NCBI RefSeq assembly: GCF_030271535.1
Contig: NZ_JASCXJ010000012.1
Coordinates: 1 to 64,000 of the forward strand
Length of the DNA: 64,000 nt
Source of the DNA: Nocardiopsis sp. ATB16-24
GTDB lineage: Bacteria; Actinomycetota; Actinomycetes; Streptosporangiales; Streptosporangiaceae
Direction of reading: 5' to 3'
Below are positions 36,007 through 46,061 of the stretch, in pieces (the first letter of the stretch is position 1; every line of letters begins with the position of its first letter). Below the pieces are notes generated by a model. It did no database searches and had not been told where the DNA came from. It saw nothing but the letters and a program-made list of their open reading frames with translations. A program made the position numbers and the translations under genes.

Positions 36007-36675
36007 ATGGTGGAACGAATGAGTGAGATCACACCCCCCGAGCACGGTCGAATGCGCGCTTCCGACGCCGACCGTGACTCCGTCGCGCACCGACTGCGGG
36101 AGGCCCTGGCCGAGGGCCGGCTGGACCCGGACGAGCACAGCGAGCGGCTGGACGCCGTCTACCGGGCCAAGACCCTCGGCGAGCTCGTCCCCCTCACCGA
36201 GGACCTCCCCGAGCCCAGCGGCTCGGGCTCCTCACCCGCCCCCACCGACTTCCGTTCGCCCCGCCCGGTCTACGGCGGTGGCCGTGTCGTCAGCGGGCAG
36301 CGGCCCACGAGCCAGGCCGCGATCGCCCTCATGGGCGGCGCCGATCGCTCGGGGAGCTGGATCATGCCCCGCAGCTTCACCGCGGTCGCGGTGATGGGCG
36401 GTGTCAACCTGGATCTGCGCGAGGCCCGGTTCACCGAACGCGAGACCACCATCTGGACCTACAGCCTCATGGGCGGCGTCGCCGTCATCGTGCCCGACGA
36501 CGTCCAGGTACGGGTGCACGGGCTTCCCCTGATGGGTGGTTTCGGCATCTCGAACCACACCCCCAGCGTGGTGGATCCGGACGCGCCGATCGTGCACATC
36601 CGCGGTATCGCCGTCATGGGCGGGGTGGGCGTCGAGTATCGGTCCCGCAAGCACCAGGACGAGGACGAGGAGTAG
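36007..36675 (+). CDS. DUF1707 / LiaF-like C-terminal protein
   Basis: A 222-residue cytoplasmic protein with a DUF1707 domain (residues about 12-60: RASDADRDSVAHRLREALAE, then the DEHSERLDAVYRAKT core), a Ser/Pro linker and a C-terminal beta-helix-like region with four MGG repeats (ALMGGADR, AVMGGVNLDL, SLMGGVAV, PLMGGFG) typical of the LiaF C-terminal family tied to cell-wall stress in Firmicutes. No membrane segment is seen. ATG 36007 has GGAAGG at proper spacing; ATG 36019 is an alternative. Role: possibly envelope-stress sensing, by family only. Confidence 0.88.
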   Translation: MVERMSEITPPEHGRMRASDADRDSVAHRLREALAEGRLDPDEHSERLDAVYRAKTLGELVPLTEDLPEPSGSGSSPAPTDFRSPRPVYGGGRVVSGQRPTSQAAIALMGGADRSGSWIMPRSFTAVAVMGGVNLDLREARFTERETTIWTYSLMGGVAVIVPDDVQVRVHGLPLMGGFGISNHTPSVVDPDAPIVHIRGIAVMGGVGVEYRSRKHQDEDEE

Positions 36676-36891
36676 GGCCGGACACAAGACGTTCTGTCCG
36701 CCCTGAGCCCTCCAGAGAACCACAGTGGCACCCCGCATGTAAGCCTTGTGGCTGATTGTGGCAATTGTTGCGATCGGTCCTTGCCGTGGAACTCTTCTGA
36801 TGTCAGGCTGCATCGGTACTTCTTCGCCTACCCAAGGTGTCCATCCCCCAGCAACACGGAACGATGGACCCCGCACCACGGAGGAAGATCG

Positions 36892-38532
36892 TTGCACCCC
36901 ACGCACGAAGGCCCCTCACCACGCCGGACGGCCTCCTTCCGGCGTAGTGCCGTCACCGCCGGCGCCGCGGCCGTCCTGATGGCTCTCGGCACCCTGGCCG
37001 CCTCCCCGGCCCACGCCGAACCCGGCCCGCCCGGGCACGCCGGGCCGCCGGAGCACGCCGGCGCCCCCGACCACGCGGGACCGCCCCAGCACGCCGGCAA
37101 ACCCGGCAAGCCGGTGAGGCCGGGTAAGCCCGAGAGGCCGGGAAGGCCCGGTGACGACCTGCCGCTGTCGGAGAGGGTCACCACCGAGGCCATTCGGGCC
37201 CACCTGGAGAACCTCGACATCATCGCCGAGTACAACGGCGGCAACCGGGCCACGAGCACCCCTGGCTACGACGTGGCCGCCCTGTACGTCGAGGACCAGC
37301 TCGAGCGTGCCGGCTACGAGCCCTACCGGCACGAGTACGAGTACGAGTTGTGGCGTGAGCAGTCCACCGCGGTACTGACCCAGACCGCCCCGGGGGACGT
37401 CGCCTACGAGCACGGCACCGACTACGTGACCATGAGCTACTCCGGCTCGGGTGACGTGACCGCCCCCGCCGTGGCCGTCAACACCGGTAGCGCGGAGAGC
37501 GGGTGCTCGGCCGACGACTTCGCCGACTTCCCCGAGGGCGCCGTCGCGATCACCATGCGCGGCACCTGCCCCTTCAGTGAGAAGGTCCAGAACGCCGCCG
37601 ACGCCGGGGCCTCCGCCGCTCTGGTGGTCAACAACCAGGACGAGGTCTTCCTCGGCACCGTGAGCGAGCTCTCCGACATCCCCGCCCTGGGCGTCTCGGG
37701 TACGGCGGGCGCCGACCTGCTGGCCACCGAGGGCCTGGAACTGCGGGTCGGCGTCGACGCCCAGGTCACCACCGAGTCCTCCTACAGCGTCCTGGCGGAG
37801 ACCCCGGGCGGCCGTGACGACAACGTCGTCGTGGTGGGCGGGCACCTCGACAGCGTCGAGGAGGGGCACGGCATCAACGACAACGGCAGCGGCACGGCGT
37901 TCGTCCTGGAGACCGCCATCCAGCTGGCGAAGCAGGACGCCCCCAAGAACAAGGTCCGTTTCGCCTTCTGGGGCACCGAGGAGGAGGGGCTCATCGGTTC
38001 CGACCGCTACGTGGCGGACCTGACCCCCGAAGAGATCGACGACATCGCCCTGTACCTCAACTTCGACATGATCGGCTCCCACAACTACGGCCGGTTCGTC
38101 CTCGACGGCCGGATGGAGCTTCCCGGGTCCGGTGGCGCCCCCTCCGGTTCCGGAGCGATCGCGAAGGTCTTCGAGGACTACTTCGAGTCCCAGGGACAGG
38201 TCAGCGAACCCGGCGTGCTGAGCGGACGCAGCGACTACCAGGCCTTCATGGTGGCGGGCATCCCCTCCGGCGGCCTGTTCAGCGGCGCCGACGGCGTCAA
38301 GACCGAGGAGCAGGTGGAGTGGTACGGCGGTACCGCGGGTGAGCAGTTCGACCCGTACTACCACACCCCGGACGACACCATGGAGAATGTCAACTGGGAC
38401 TCGGTGGCCGAGCTGTCGGCCGCCGGTGCGCACGGCGTGGAGTTCCTGTCGAACAGCACCCTGCCGGTCAACGGTGTGCTGCGCGCCGTCGAGTCCGAGT
38501 TCCCGCAGGTCGGGGACGCCTGGCGCATGTAG
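36892..38532 (+). CDS. Secreted M28 zinc aminopeptidase with PA domain
   Basis: A 546-residue exported aminopeptidase. A twin-Arg-like RRTASFRRSAVTAG stretch and hydrophobic segment form the signal, ending ASPAHA. Residues about 44-88 are a low-complexity linker of hexapeptide repeats of the PPxHAG type followed by Lys/Arg-Pro-Gly repeats. A PA domain (about 180-290) is inserted before the M28 core. Zinc ligands are seen at H318 (GGHLDS), Asp in NDNGSG, Glu in EEEGLIGS, Asp in NFDMIGS and His in YYHTPDD. A TTG start at 36892 is chosen for its GAGGA site and the signal that follows. Likely releases amino acids from extracellular peptides. Confidence 0.92.
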   Translation: MHPTHEGPSPRRTASFRRSAVTAGAAAVLMALGTLAASPAHAEPGPPGHAGPPEHAGAPDHAGPPQHAGKPGKPVRPGKPERPGRPGDDLPLSERVTTEAIRAHLENLDIIAEYNGGNRATSTPGYDVAALYVEDQLERAGYEPYRHEYEYELWREQSTAVLTQTAPGDVAYEHGTDYVTMSYSGSGDVTAPAVAVNTGSAESGCSADDFADFPEGAVAITMRGTCPFSEKVQNAADAGASAALVVNNQDEVFLGTVSELSDIPALGVSGTAGADLLATEGLELRVGVDAQVTTESSYSVLAETPGGRDDNVVVVGGHLDSVEEGHGINDNGSGTAFVLETAIQLAKQDAPKNKVRFAFWGTEEEGLIGSDRYVADLTPEEIDDIALYLNFDMIGSHNYGRFVLDGRMELPGSGGAPSGSGAIAKVFEDYFESQGQVSEPGVLSGRSDYQAFMVAGIPSGGLFSGADGVKTEEQVEWYGGTAGEQFDPYYHTPDDTMENVNWDSVAELSAAGAHGVEFLSNSTLPVNGVLRAVESEFPQVGDAWRM

Positions 38533-38586
38533 TCCGCACCATCTCGCGCACCCTCCTCGGGAGGGTGGCCGCACGTCCTGAACGGG

Positions 38587-38625
38587 GGCGGGTGGCGTGA
38601 ATCCCCCGATTCCACGCCACCCGCC
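38587..38625 (+). terminator. Hairpin after the aminopeptidase gene
   Basis: A stem of about 17 bp with one bulged base and a CCCC loop lies 55 bases past the stop, followed by TCTTC. Confidence 0.7.
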
Positions 38626-38960
38626 TCTTCGGTGTCTCCCCCTCTGTGACCGCCCGATGGTCCCCTCACCTCCGGGCGGCACTCATGAACACCGCCGGGA
38701 ACTACTTTGCGTAGCCCCATCGCTCCTTAATGTATCAGTGATGTGCGCCACTTCCGTACCGAACGCGTGACGGCGGCGCCGAAGCCATGGCGCGCACCCT
38801 TCGTCGGACGCGCCCGTGGACGCGGCCCACCGGCGCGACGGGCGCTCCCGAGGCCCCGGAAACCGCTCGACCCTCACCAGATGCACGAAAGGACGGGAAG
38901 GGGCGTACGGCCCCGAGGACGGGCACCGGGAGGAGCACGGAAGGCGCCACCACGCCGCGC
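38626..38960. other. Gap between aminopeptidase and merR ends
   Basis: The two flanking genes are convergent. Apart from the terminator at its left end I see no gene, repeat or RNA here. Short open frames are Arg/Pro-rich shadows. Confidence 0.5.
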
Positions 38961-39236
38961 TCAGGAGTCCCCCCGCAGCCGGGCGTTCTCGTCCTCCAGG
39001 TCCAGGATCCTGCCGACCCCGGCGAGGTTGACCCCCTCCTCGACGAGCCGGGCCACCCTGCGCAGGCGTGCGATGTCGTCGTCGCTGTACAACCGCGTGC
39101 CGCCACTGGTGCGCGCCGGAGCGACCAGCCCGCGCCCCTCGTAGGAGCGCAGGGTCTGCGGCGTCATTCCCGCGAGCTCCGCCGCCACGGAGATCGTGTA
39201 CAGGCCCCGGGCGGAATCCCTGGAAGGTACTGCCAT
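38961..39236 (-). CDS. MerR/HspR-like regulator
   Basis: A 91-residue winged-helix protein with the MerR N-terminal core: GLYTISVAAELAGMTPQTLR, SYEGRGLVAPARTSGGTRLY, then ARLRRVARLVEEGVNLAGVG and a short C-terminal helix ending in ENARLRGDS. Proteins of this kind, including HspR, repress heat-shock genes and are often next to them. It is divergent from a decayed hsp20. The 147-base gap holds an imperfect dyad CTGAGG...CCTTCAG at 39302-39321 that could be its operator. ATG 39236 is chosen because family homology begins with MAVPSRDS. Confidence 0.87.
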   Translation of the reverse strand: MAVPSRDSARGLYTISVAAELAGMTPQTLRSYEGRGLVAPARTSGGTRLYSDDDIARLRRVARLVEEGVNLAGVGRILDLEDENARLRGDS

Positions 39237-39383
39237 CGACCGCGTCCTTTCCCGCCGTGCGCCGCGCCCGTGCCCGCGCAGGCCGGGCCCTTGGACCTGC
39301 ACTGAGGTTTATCTCCTTCAGATCGGGGCATAAAACTTGCGTCGCCTCGCATCAGTTTTTGTGACCGATGACAGGGAGGTTTC

Positions 39384-39811
39384 ATGATGCTGATGCGCAC
39401 GGACCCCTTCCACGACATCGATCACCTCACCCTGCGGAGCCTGGGAGAGGCGGTCGAGCCGACCGGGATGGCCGGTCGACGCCTATCGGGACGGGGACGT
39501 CTTCGTCGTCCGCTTCGACCTGCCGGGAGCGAACGTCGACTCCATCGACGTCGAGGACGAGCGCAACGTCCTCACCGTGACCGCCGAGCGCCCCGACACC
39601 ACGCGCGGTCGTGACTCGGTGGTGGCCACCGAAAGACCCTCCGGCACCGCCTCCCGACAACCGCTCCCGGGAGAGACGCCGCGGACCGAAGCCATCCGGG
39701 CCGACCGCACCGACGGCGTCCCGACCCTGTGCGTCCCCATCACCGAGCAGGCCGGGCCGCGCGAGATCGGTATCGGCCAGGGCGACGACCGACCTCACGG
39801 CATCGATGCCC
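39384..39811 (+). pseudogene. Frameshifted Hsp20 small heat-shock protein
   Basis: The start is normal: a GGGAGG site, then MMLMRTDPFHDIDHLTL as in actinobacterial Hsp20. Around 39474 the frame shifts by one base: MAG in the first frame is followed by VDAYRDGDVFVVRFDLPG in the next, the expected alpha-crystallin start. The domain then reads on (ERNVLTVTAERP) to about 39811. The later part shows Leu-to-Pro changes at conserved sites (RQPLPGE for RQLFLGE, DGVPTLCVP for DGVLTLRIP), consistent with long-term decay and not a single sequencing error. Translation from the normal start would give a short wrong protein. Confidence 0.82.
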
Positions 39812-39912
39812 GAACCTCTTCGGTGCCCGAACCCCTGACGTTCCGGCCGCCGGCCGGAACGCGTCCCTCGGAGCGAGAGCTCGTGTCCCATCGATCAGAG
39901 AACGGTGATCAC

Positions 39913-40221
39913 ATGCCTTGCCTCCTGCGCAGGACCCGCGCGGTGGCCGAGCACATCCAACGCCAGAGCACCCAGGAATCGGCGCATCTGGCCTGTGTCC
40001 GCTTCTTCCACGCACTCCGGGCCTACGAGAGCGCGTGGGAAGGTACGCCCGACCGCCTCAAGGGCGCGCTGGACGAACTCAGGCGTGCCACCACCGACCT
40101 CACGGGAGACCCCGACGCCTTCCGCCGGGCCTGCCGGGACCCCCGTCACCAGGGCCTGCCCCAGAGCCTGGACGAGCCGCTGGCCGAGCAACTGCGCTCC
40201 CTTCTGACCGTCCCCGCCTGA
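39913..40221 (+). CDS. Hypothetical helical protein
   Basis: A 102-residue frame from ATG 39913, in frame with the 3' part of the decayed hsp20 and with no stop between them. The sequence is probably alpha-helical (TRAVAEHIQRQSTQESAHL, RLKGALDELRRATTDL). I recognise no family. The ribosome site is weak. A strong hairpin follows the stop at 40251-40280, showing that a plus-strand unit ends here. It may be a real small gene or the extended tail of the old hsp20. Confidence 0.4.
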   Translation: MPCLLRRTRAVAEHIQRQSTQESAHLACVRFFHALRAYESAWEGTPDRLKGALDELRRATTDLTGDPDAFRRACRDPRHQGLPQSLDEPLAEQLRSLLTVPA

Positions 40222-40250
40222 GTCGGGCCCGCCCGGCCCTCACGTGGAAC

Positions 40251-40280
40251 ACGGCCGCCGCCTCTGGGGGCGGCGGCCGT
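40251..40280 (+). terminator. Hairpin ending the hsp20 unit
   Basis: Perfect 12-bp arms (40251-40262 and 40269-40280) with a 6-base loop, 29 bases after the stop at 40221. Confidence 0.75.
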
Positions 40281-40365
40281 CATCATGCTCGGGCCCCTTC
40301 CGACCGTGCTCACCACATGCCTCCTGCGTCCCCGCCGCCCGGAAGGACTCCTCTAGGGTGTCGAC

Positions 40366-40962
40366 ATGACCAAACGGGACATCGACAAGCCGGTCGTGCT
40401 GTCGAAGATCTATACGCGTACCGGAGACGCCGGCACCACGGCGCTCGGCGACATGAGTCGGACCAGCAAGAACGACACACGCCTGATCGGCTACGCCGAC
40501 GCCGAGGAGGCGAACGCGGCCATCGGCGTGGTCTTGGCGCTGGGCACCTTGCCCGAGGACGTCCGCGCCCTGCTCACCCGCGTCCAGAACGAACTGTTCG
40601 ACCTGGGCGCCGACCTGTCCACGCCGATCGTTCCCGACCCGGAGTATCCGCCCCTGCGGGTCCTGCCCGAGTACGTCACCCGGTTGGAGGAGGCCTGCGA
40701 CACCTACAACGCCGACCTTCCCACCCTGCGCAGCTTCATCCTGCCCGGCGGGTCCCCCACGGTGGCCCTGATGCACACGGCGCGGATCGTGGTCAGAAGG
40801 GCCGAGCGCAGCGTGTGGGCGGCCATCGAGGAACACGGGGACACGGTCAACCCCCTCACCGCCCAGTACCTCAACCGGCTCTCCGACCTTCTGTTCATCC
40901 TCGGCCGGTACGTGGCCGGGGAGGGTGACGAGGTCCTGTGGAAACCGGGCGGGGAACGCTAG
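40366..40962 (+). CDS. PduO-type ATP:cob(I)alamin adenosyltransferase
   Basis: Adds the 5'-deoxyadenosyl group of ATP to cob(I)alamin to form the coenzyme used by B12 mutases. The 198-residue product has the family motifs YTRTGDAGTT, RSFILPGGS, RIVVRRAERS and YLNRLSDLLFILGRY, with the ATP-binding Arg/Glu residues kept. It is the likely source of cofactor for IcmA in this window. Single gene with its own terminator. Confidence 0.95.
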   Translation: MTKRDIDKPVVLSKIYTRTGDAGTTALGDMSRTSKNDTRLIGYADAEEANAAIGVVLALGTLPEDVRALLTRVQNELFDLGADLSTPIVPDPEYPPLRVLPEYVTRLEEACDTYNADLPTLRSFILPGGSPTVALMHTARIVVRRAERSVWAAIEEHGDTVNPLTAQYLNRLSDLLFILGRYVAGEGDEVLWKPGGER

Positions 40963-40976
40963 TCCACCACGGACGG

Positions 40977-41010
40977 AAGAGGTCCCGCTTCCGTGAGGAG
41001 GGGCCTCTTT
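40977..41010 (+). terminator. Hairpin after the adenosyltransferase gene
   Basis: AAGAGGTCCC (40977-40986) pairs with GGGGCCTCTT (41000-41009), including one G-T pair, followed by a short T run. Confidence 0.65.
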
Positions 41011-41148
41011 CGCGCGTCACGCCTCGGCGCCGGGAACGCCGTTCCACCACACCTTCGCCACCTGCGCGAACGCAGAATGTTCCGGAAATCATGTGTCGCG
41101 CGCAAAGCCATGGTTATGGGTTCTTTACACCTTCACCAAGGAGCGCGC

Positions 41149-41595
41149 ATGACCACCCGAACCCGACCGGGGGCCGTCTCCACGGTCCTCATCCTGTTGA
41201 TCCTGGTGGCGGTCTACCAGCTCATCGGCAGCCTGGCGGCTCTCACCGGGGCCGCGGCGATGGAGACCGTCGACGCGGTCGCCGAGAGCGCCTCGGTTCC
41301 CACCTGGGCCGTGCTCACCGCCGCCGGTATCGGACTGGCGTACGGCACGGCCGCGGTCGTCCTGGCCGTCATGGTCCACCGGAACCGTCCCGGCACGAGG
41401 AAGGCCGTGACAACGGTCAACACCGCCTACGCCGTCGTGATCCTGGCACTGTTGACCACGCCGGTCAGCGGGATCCCCGAGATCGTCATGGCCGGCATCG
41501 CCCTGATCGTGGCCGGACTGGCCAACTCCACCAGCGCCAAGGAGTTCTTCTCCACCGCGCCTCCGGTGGAACGGACCCACTCCCGCACGGGCTGA
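41149..41595 (+). CDS. Four-helix membrane protein
   Basis: A 148-residue integral membrane protein with four hydrophobic segments (about 10-32, 49-75, 88-105 and 108-128). I do not recognise a family. AAGGAG precedes the ATG at 41149; the longer frame upstream is Arg-rich and lacks a better site. It is convergent with a lipoprotein gene across a hairpin. Confidence 0.75.
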   Translation: MTTRTRPGAVSTVLILLILVAVYQLIGSLAALTGAAAMETVDAVAESASVPTWAVLTAAGIGLAYGTAAVVLAVMVHRNRPGTRKAVTTVNTAYAVVILALLTTPVSGIPEIVMAGIALIVAGLANSTSAKEFFSTAPPVERTHSRTG

Positions 41596-41609
41596 AGCCC
41601 TCCAAGACC

Positions 41610-41645
41610 GCGCCCGGCCCGTCACCCCTCCCACGGGCCGGGCGC
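41610..41645. terminator. Bidirectional hairpin, membrane protein / lipoprotein
   Basis: Perfect 13-bp arms (41610-41622 and 41633-41645) with a 10-base loop between two convergent genes. Confidence 0.75.
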
Positions 41646-41663
41646 GCCACCGTGTACACGTCC

Positions 41664-42179
41664 TCAGCACTCCGGCGGAAAATCCTCCTGCGGAAGGAAC
41701 TCCGCCTGCGAGGCCTCTCCGGCGTCGGCGTACACGCCCTCCTCGCCGGCCAGCGCCTCGGTGGTGAACACGAGGGTCCCGATGTCGTGCTCGGTCTCCT
41801 CCCCCGGAGCCGCGGCCTCAGAGCCGATTCCGACGAAGTACTCCTTCTCCGAGGACTCCGGAACCAGCCTGTAGACCTGCGCCCCCTCCTCGTCGGTGAT
41901 CCGCCAGTCCTCGCCGGGGGCGGACAGATCGACCTCCATACGGGTGCCCTCGAACTCACGGGTCGCGATCAGATGTCTGCGCAGGTCCTCGCTGACCAGG
42001 TCGATCTGTCGGGGGCCGGCGTCACCGCACCAGGCCACGATCAGGGTGGGGAACTTGTGCCGGGCGCTGAAGTGCCCCGTGGCCACCGCGCCCACGTGAC
42101 CGCCTGAAGGCAGGCACGCGACCATCAGGGGCGTACAGAGCACGAGAACGAGGAACCCGGAAAGTCGGGAAGGGAACAT
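41664..42179 (-). CDS. Putative lipoprotein
   Basis: A 171-residue protein with a type II signal: FLVLVLCTPLMVAC, lipidated Cys at about residue 22. The mature part is acidic with Cys at FIVAWCGD-like position and at the C-terminus (PPEC). I recognise no family. It would be anchored on the outer face of the membrane. Convergent with the four-helix membrane protein. Confidence 0.75.
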   Translation of the reverse strand: MFPSRLSGFLVLVLCTPLMVACLPSGGHVGAVATGHFSARHKFPTLIVAWCGDAGPRQIDLVSEDLRRHLIATREFEGTRMEVDLSAPGEDWRITDEEGAQVYRLVPESSEKEYFVGIGSEAAAPGEETEHDIGTLVFTTEALAGEEGVYADAGEASQAEFLPQEDFPPEC

Positions 42180-42353
42180 GAGACCGCATCCTGCCGTGTC
42201 CGGGGGCCCCGCGGAAGGGATGTTCGGTGAACATCGGCCTCAAGGACGCGCGCCCGCCCCGGCCCCGTGTCCACGGCCGCCCGGGAGGGGACCGCGCACA
42301 GGAGGCCGGGAGGCGGGACGTCACCCGTCACCAGAGCGACGTTCCATACGGGC

Positions 42354-42656
42354 TCAGAGGTTGCCGAGTTCGCGCTCGACCGCCTCGACCTTCTCGTGCA
42401 GGGCGTCGGTGACGCCTTCGCGGATGTCGCCCTTGATGGTGAAGCTCACGCGGGAGGCCCCTTCTCCCGCGGCGGCCACGGCACGCTTGACCACGTCCAT
42501 GACCTCCTCCCACTCACCCTCGACCGTGGTGAACATGGCGGAGGTCTCGTTGGGCAGGCCACTCTCCCGGACCACCTTCACCGCGCGGGCGACGGAGGGG
42601 GCGACCGACTCGCCGGTACCGAGAGGGGCCACGGAGAACGCAACAGTCGTACTCAT
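42354..42656 (-). CDS. MTH1187-family thiamine-binding protein
   Basis: A 100-residue ferredoxin-like protein of the MTH1187/YkoF group (former DUF77), which binds thiamine or related pyrimidines. Conserved features are [33 protein letters not shown] and [11 protein letters not shown]. It has no enzyme motif. It lies between a lipoprotein gene and the DUF2550/ATP synthase block with no visible riboswitch. Confidence 0.88.
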   Translation of the reverse strand: MSTTVAFSVAPLGTGESVAPSVARAVKVVRESGLPNETSAMFTTVEGEWEEVMDVVKRAVAAAGEGASRVSFTIKGDIREGVTDALHEKVEAVERELGNL

Positions 42657-42711
42657 GCGGCCATGCTAAGCACAGGGTCCCGCCCGGGGGAACCATCGAC
42701 GCGCCCGGGAT

Positions 42712-43188
42712 TCAGGCCTGCCAGCGGGTCCCCGGAGGCATCGACTCCAGCCACGACAGGAAACCGGTGAGGGTCCCCTCGTTCATGGCGATCTCGTAGG
42801 AGGGTTCGTGGGGATCGGCGCCGGCCTCGTCGGCCCAGCCGATCCGGAGCACGGTGAGGTCGGCGGGAAGGTCCTCCCCCTGCTGCGGAGCACGCCTCCC
42901 CACAACGACGAGACCGCGGCGCGACAGCTTCGCTGTCGGCCGCGGTCGGAGCGAGAAGATCGGGAACCAGCCGAGGTTCTCCGTACCGTACCGGCCGAAA
43001 CCGATACGCCAGGAGCCCCGCCGTCCCCGCGCACCGACGGCGCGCAGGTAACACTCCACCGCGCCGCCACGGCGTACCAGTATCCAACGGCGTAGGGCAC
43101 CCGCGAGGACCAGCAGCACGAGGACGAGGAGCAGGGCGTAGAGCACCCATTGAGCGGACCCCGACCATTCCGGCAGCAGCCGTTCCAT
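42712..43188 (-). CDS. DUF2550 membrane protein
   Basis: A 158-residue protein with one N-terminal membrane segment (about 12-35) and a cytoplasmic or periplasmic beta-rich domain with WRIGFGRYGTENLGWFP. DUF2550 genes lie directly after atpC in many actinobacteria, as here (27 bases). Function unknown; the conserved position suggests a link to the ATP synthase or membrane energy state. ATG 43188 is preferred to the TTG two codons upstream. Confidence 0.87.
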   Translation of the reverse strand: MERLLPEWSGSAQWVLYALLLVLVLLVLAGALRRWILVRRGGAVECYLRAVGARGRRGSWRIGFGRYGTENLGWFPIFSLRPRPTAKLSRRGLVVVGRRAPQQGEDLPADLTVLRIGWADEAGADPHEPSYEIAMNEGTLTGFLSWLESMPPGTRWQA

Positions 43189-43215
43189 CCCCAACCGTCC
43201 CGCCGTCCCCGTACG

Positions 43216-43605
43216 CTAGGCGACTTCCTCGCCCGCCGCGCGCAGGCGGCTTCGCGCGCGGCCCAGGGCGAGGGTGTCACCGGAGTCGGCCGCCTTCTTC
43301 AACGCCGTGCGCGCACGGTCCACGTCGATGTCCTCGGCGAGTTCGGCGATCTCGGCGAGGATGGAAACACGCCCCTCACCCGAGACGGAGACGAACCCGC
43401 TGTGCGCGGCGACCCGGACCTCACCGGTCTCCCGCGCGCCCAGCACGCGAACGACCGCGTCGTGGGCCAACAGTGAGAGCACCGGGACGTGCCCGGGCTG
43501 GACACCGATCTCGCCCTCGACGGTCTTCGCGATGACCATGTCGCCCTCGCCGGCCCAAACCTGACGTTCGGGCGAGACGATCTCGACCAAAAGCTTCTTC
43601 GACAC
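43216..43605 (-). CDS. atpC: ATP synthase epsilon subunit
   Basis: Central-stalk subunit that couples rotation and inhibits ATP hydrolysis. The 129-residue product has the N-terminal beta-sandwich (LLVEIVSPERQVW, GEIGVQPGHVPVLSLL) and the C-terminal helices. GTG at 43605 is chosen with a GAGGAG site 9 bases before; GTG 43611 is an alternative. A long hairpin separates it from atpD, unlike the tight spacing elsewhere in the operon. Confidence 0.96.
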   Translation of the reverse strand: MSKKLLVEIVSPERQVWAGEGDMVIAKTVEGEIGVQPGHVPVLSLLAHDAVVRVLGARETGEVRVAAHSGFVSVSGEGRVSILAEIAELAEDIDVDRARTALKKAADSGDTLALGRARSRLRAAGEEVA

Positions 43606-43638
43606 TGCCACAAACTCCTCGGCTAGCAGGTGGGTTCG

Positions 43639-43679
43639 GCCGGTCCGGCCCCCGGCTCGTCGTCGGGGGCCGGACCGGC
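43639..43679 (-). other. Intercistronic hairpin atpD-atpC
   Basis: Perfect 16-bp arms (43639-43654 and 43664-43679) with a 9-base loop start 10 bases after the atpD stop and end 33 bases before atpC. There is no T run on the downstream side. It may attenuate transcription, stabilise the upstream mRNA, or mark a processing point. Confidence 0.7.
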
Positions 43680-43689
43680 GCAACAAGAA

Positions 43690-46058
<2,369 letters not shown>

Positions 46059-46061
46059 GGG

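Noticed and set aside
36746-36979. Small plus-strand frame with a hydrophobic start before the aminopeptidase
   Set aside because: It overlaps the aminopeptidase signal region in another frame, lacks a ribosome site, and becomes Arg/Pro-rich; more likely promoter or leader DNA.
39302-39321. Imperfect dyad as a proven HspR operator
   Set aside because: It does not match the HspR HAIR consensus, and the arms differ by one base; mentioned only as a candidate in the regulator entry.
43614-43679. The atpD-atpC hairpin as a plain terminator
   Set aside because: No T run follows, atpC lies just downstream and has no promoter of its own that I can see, and epsilon is needed for the complex, so complete termination is unlikely.
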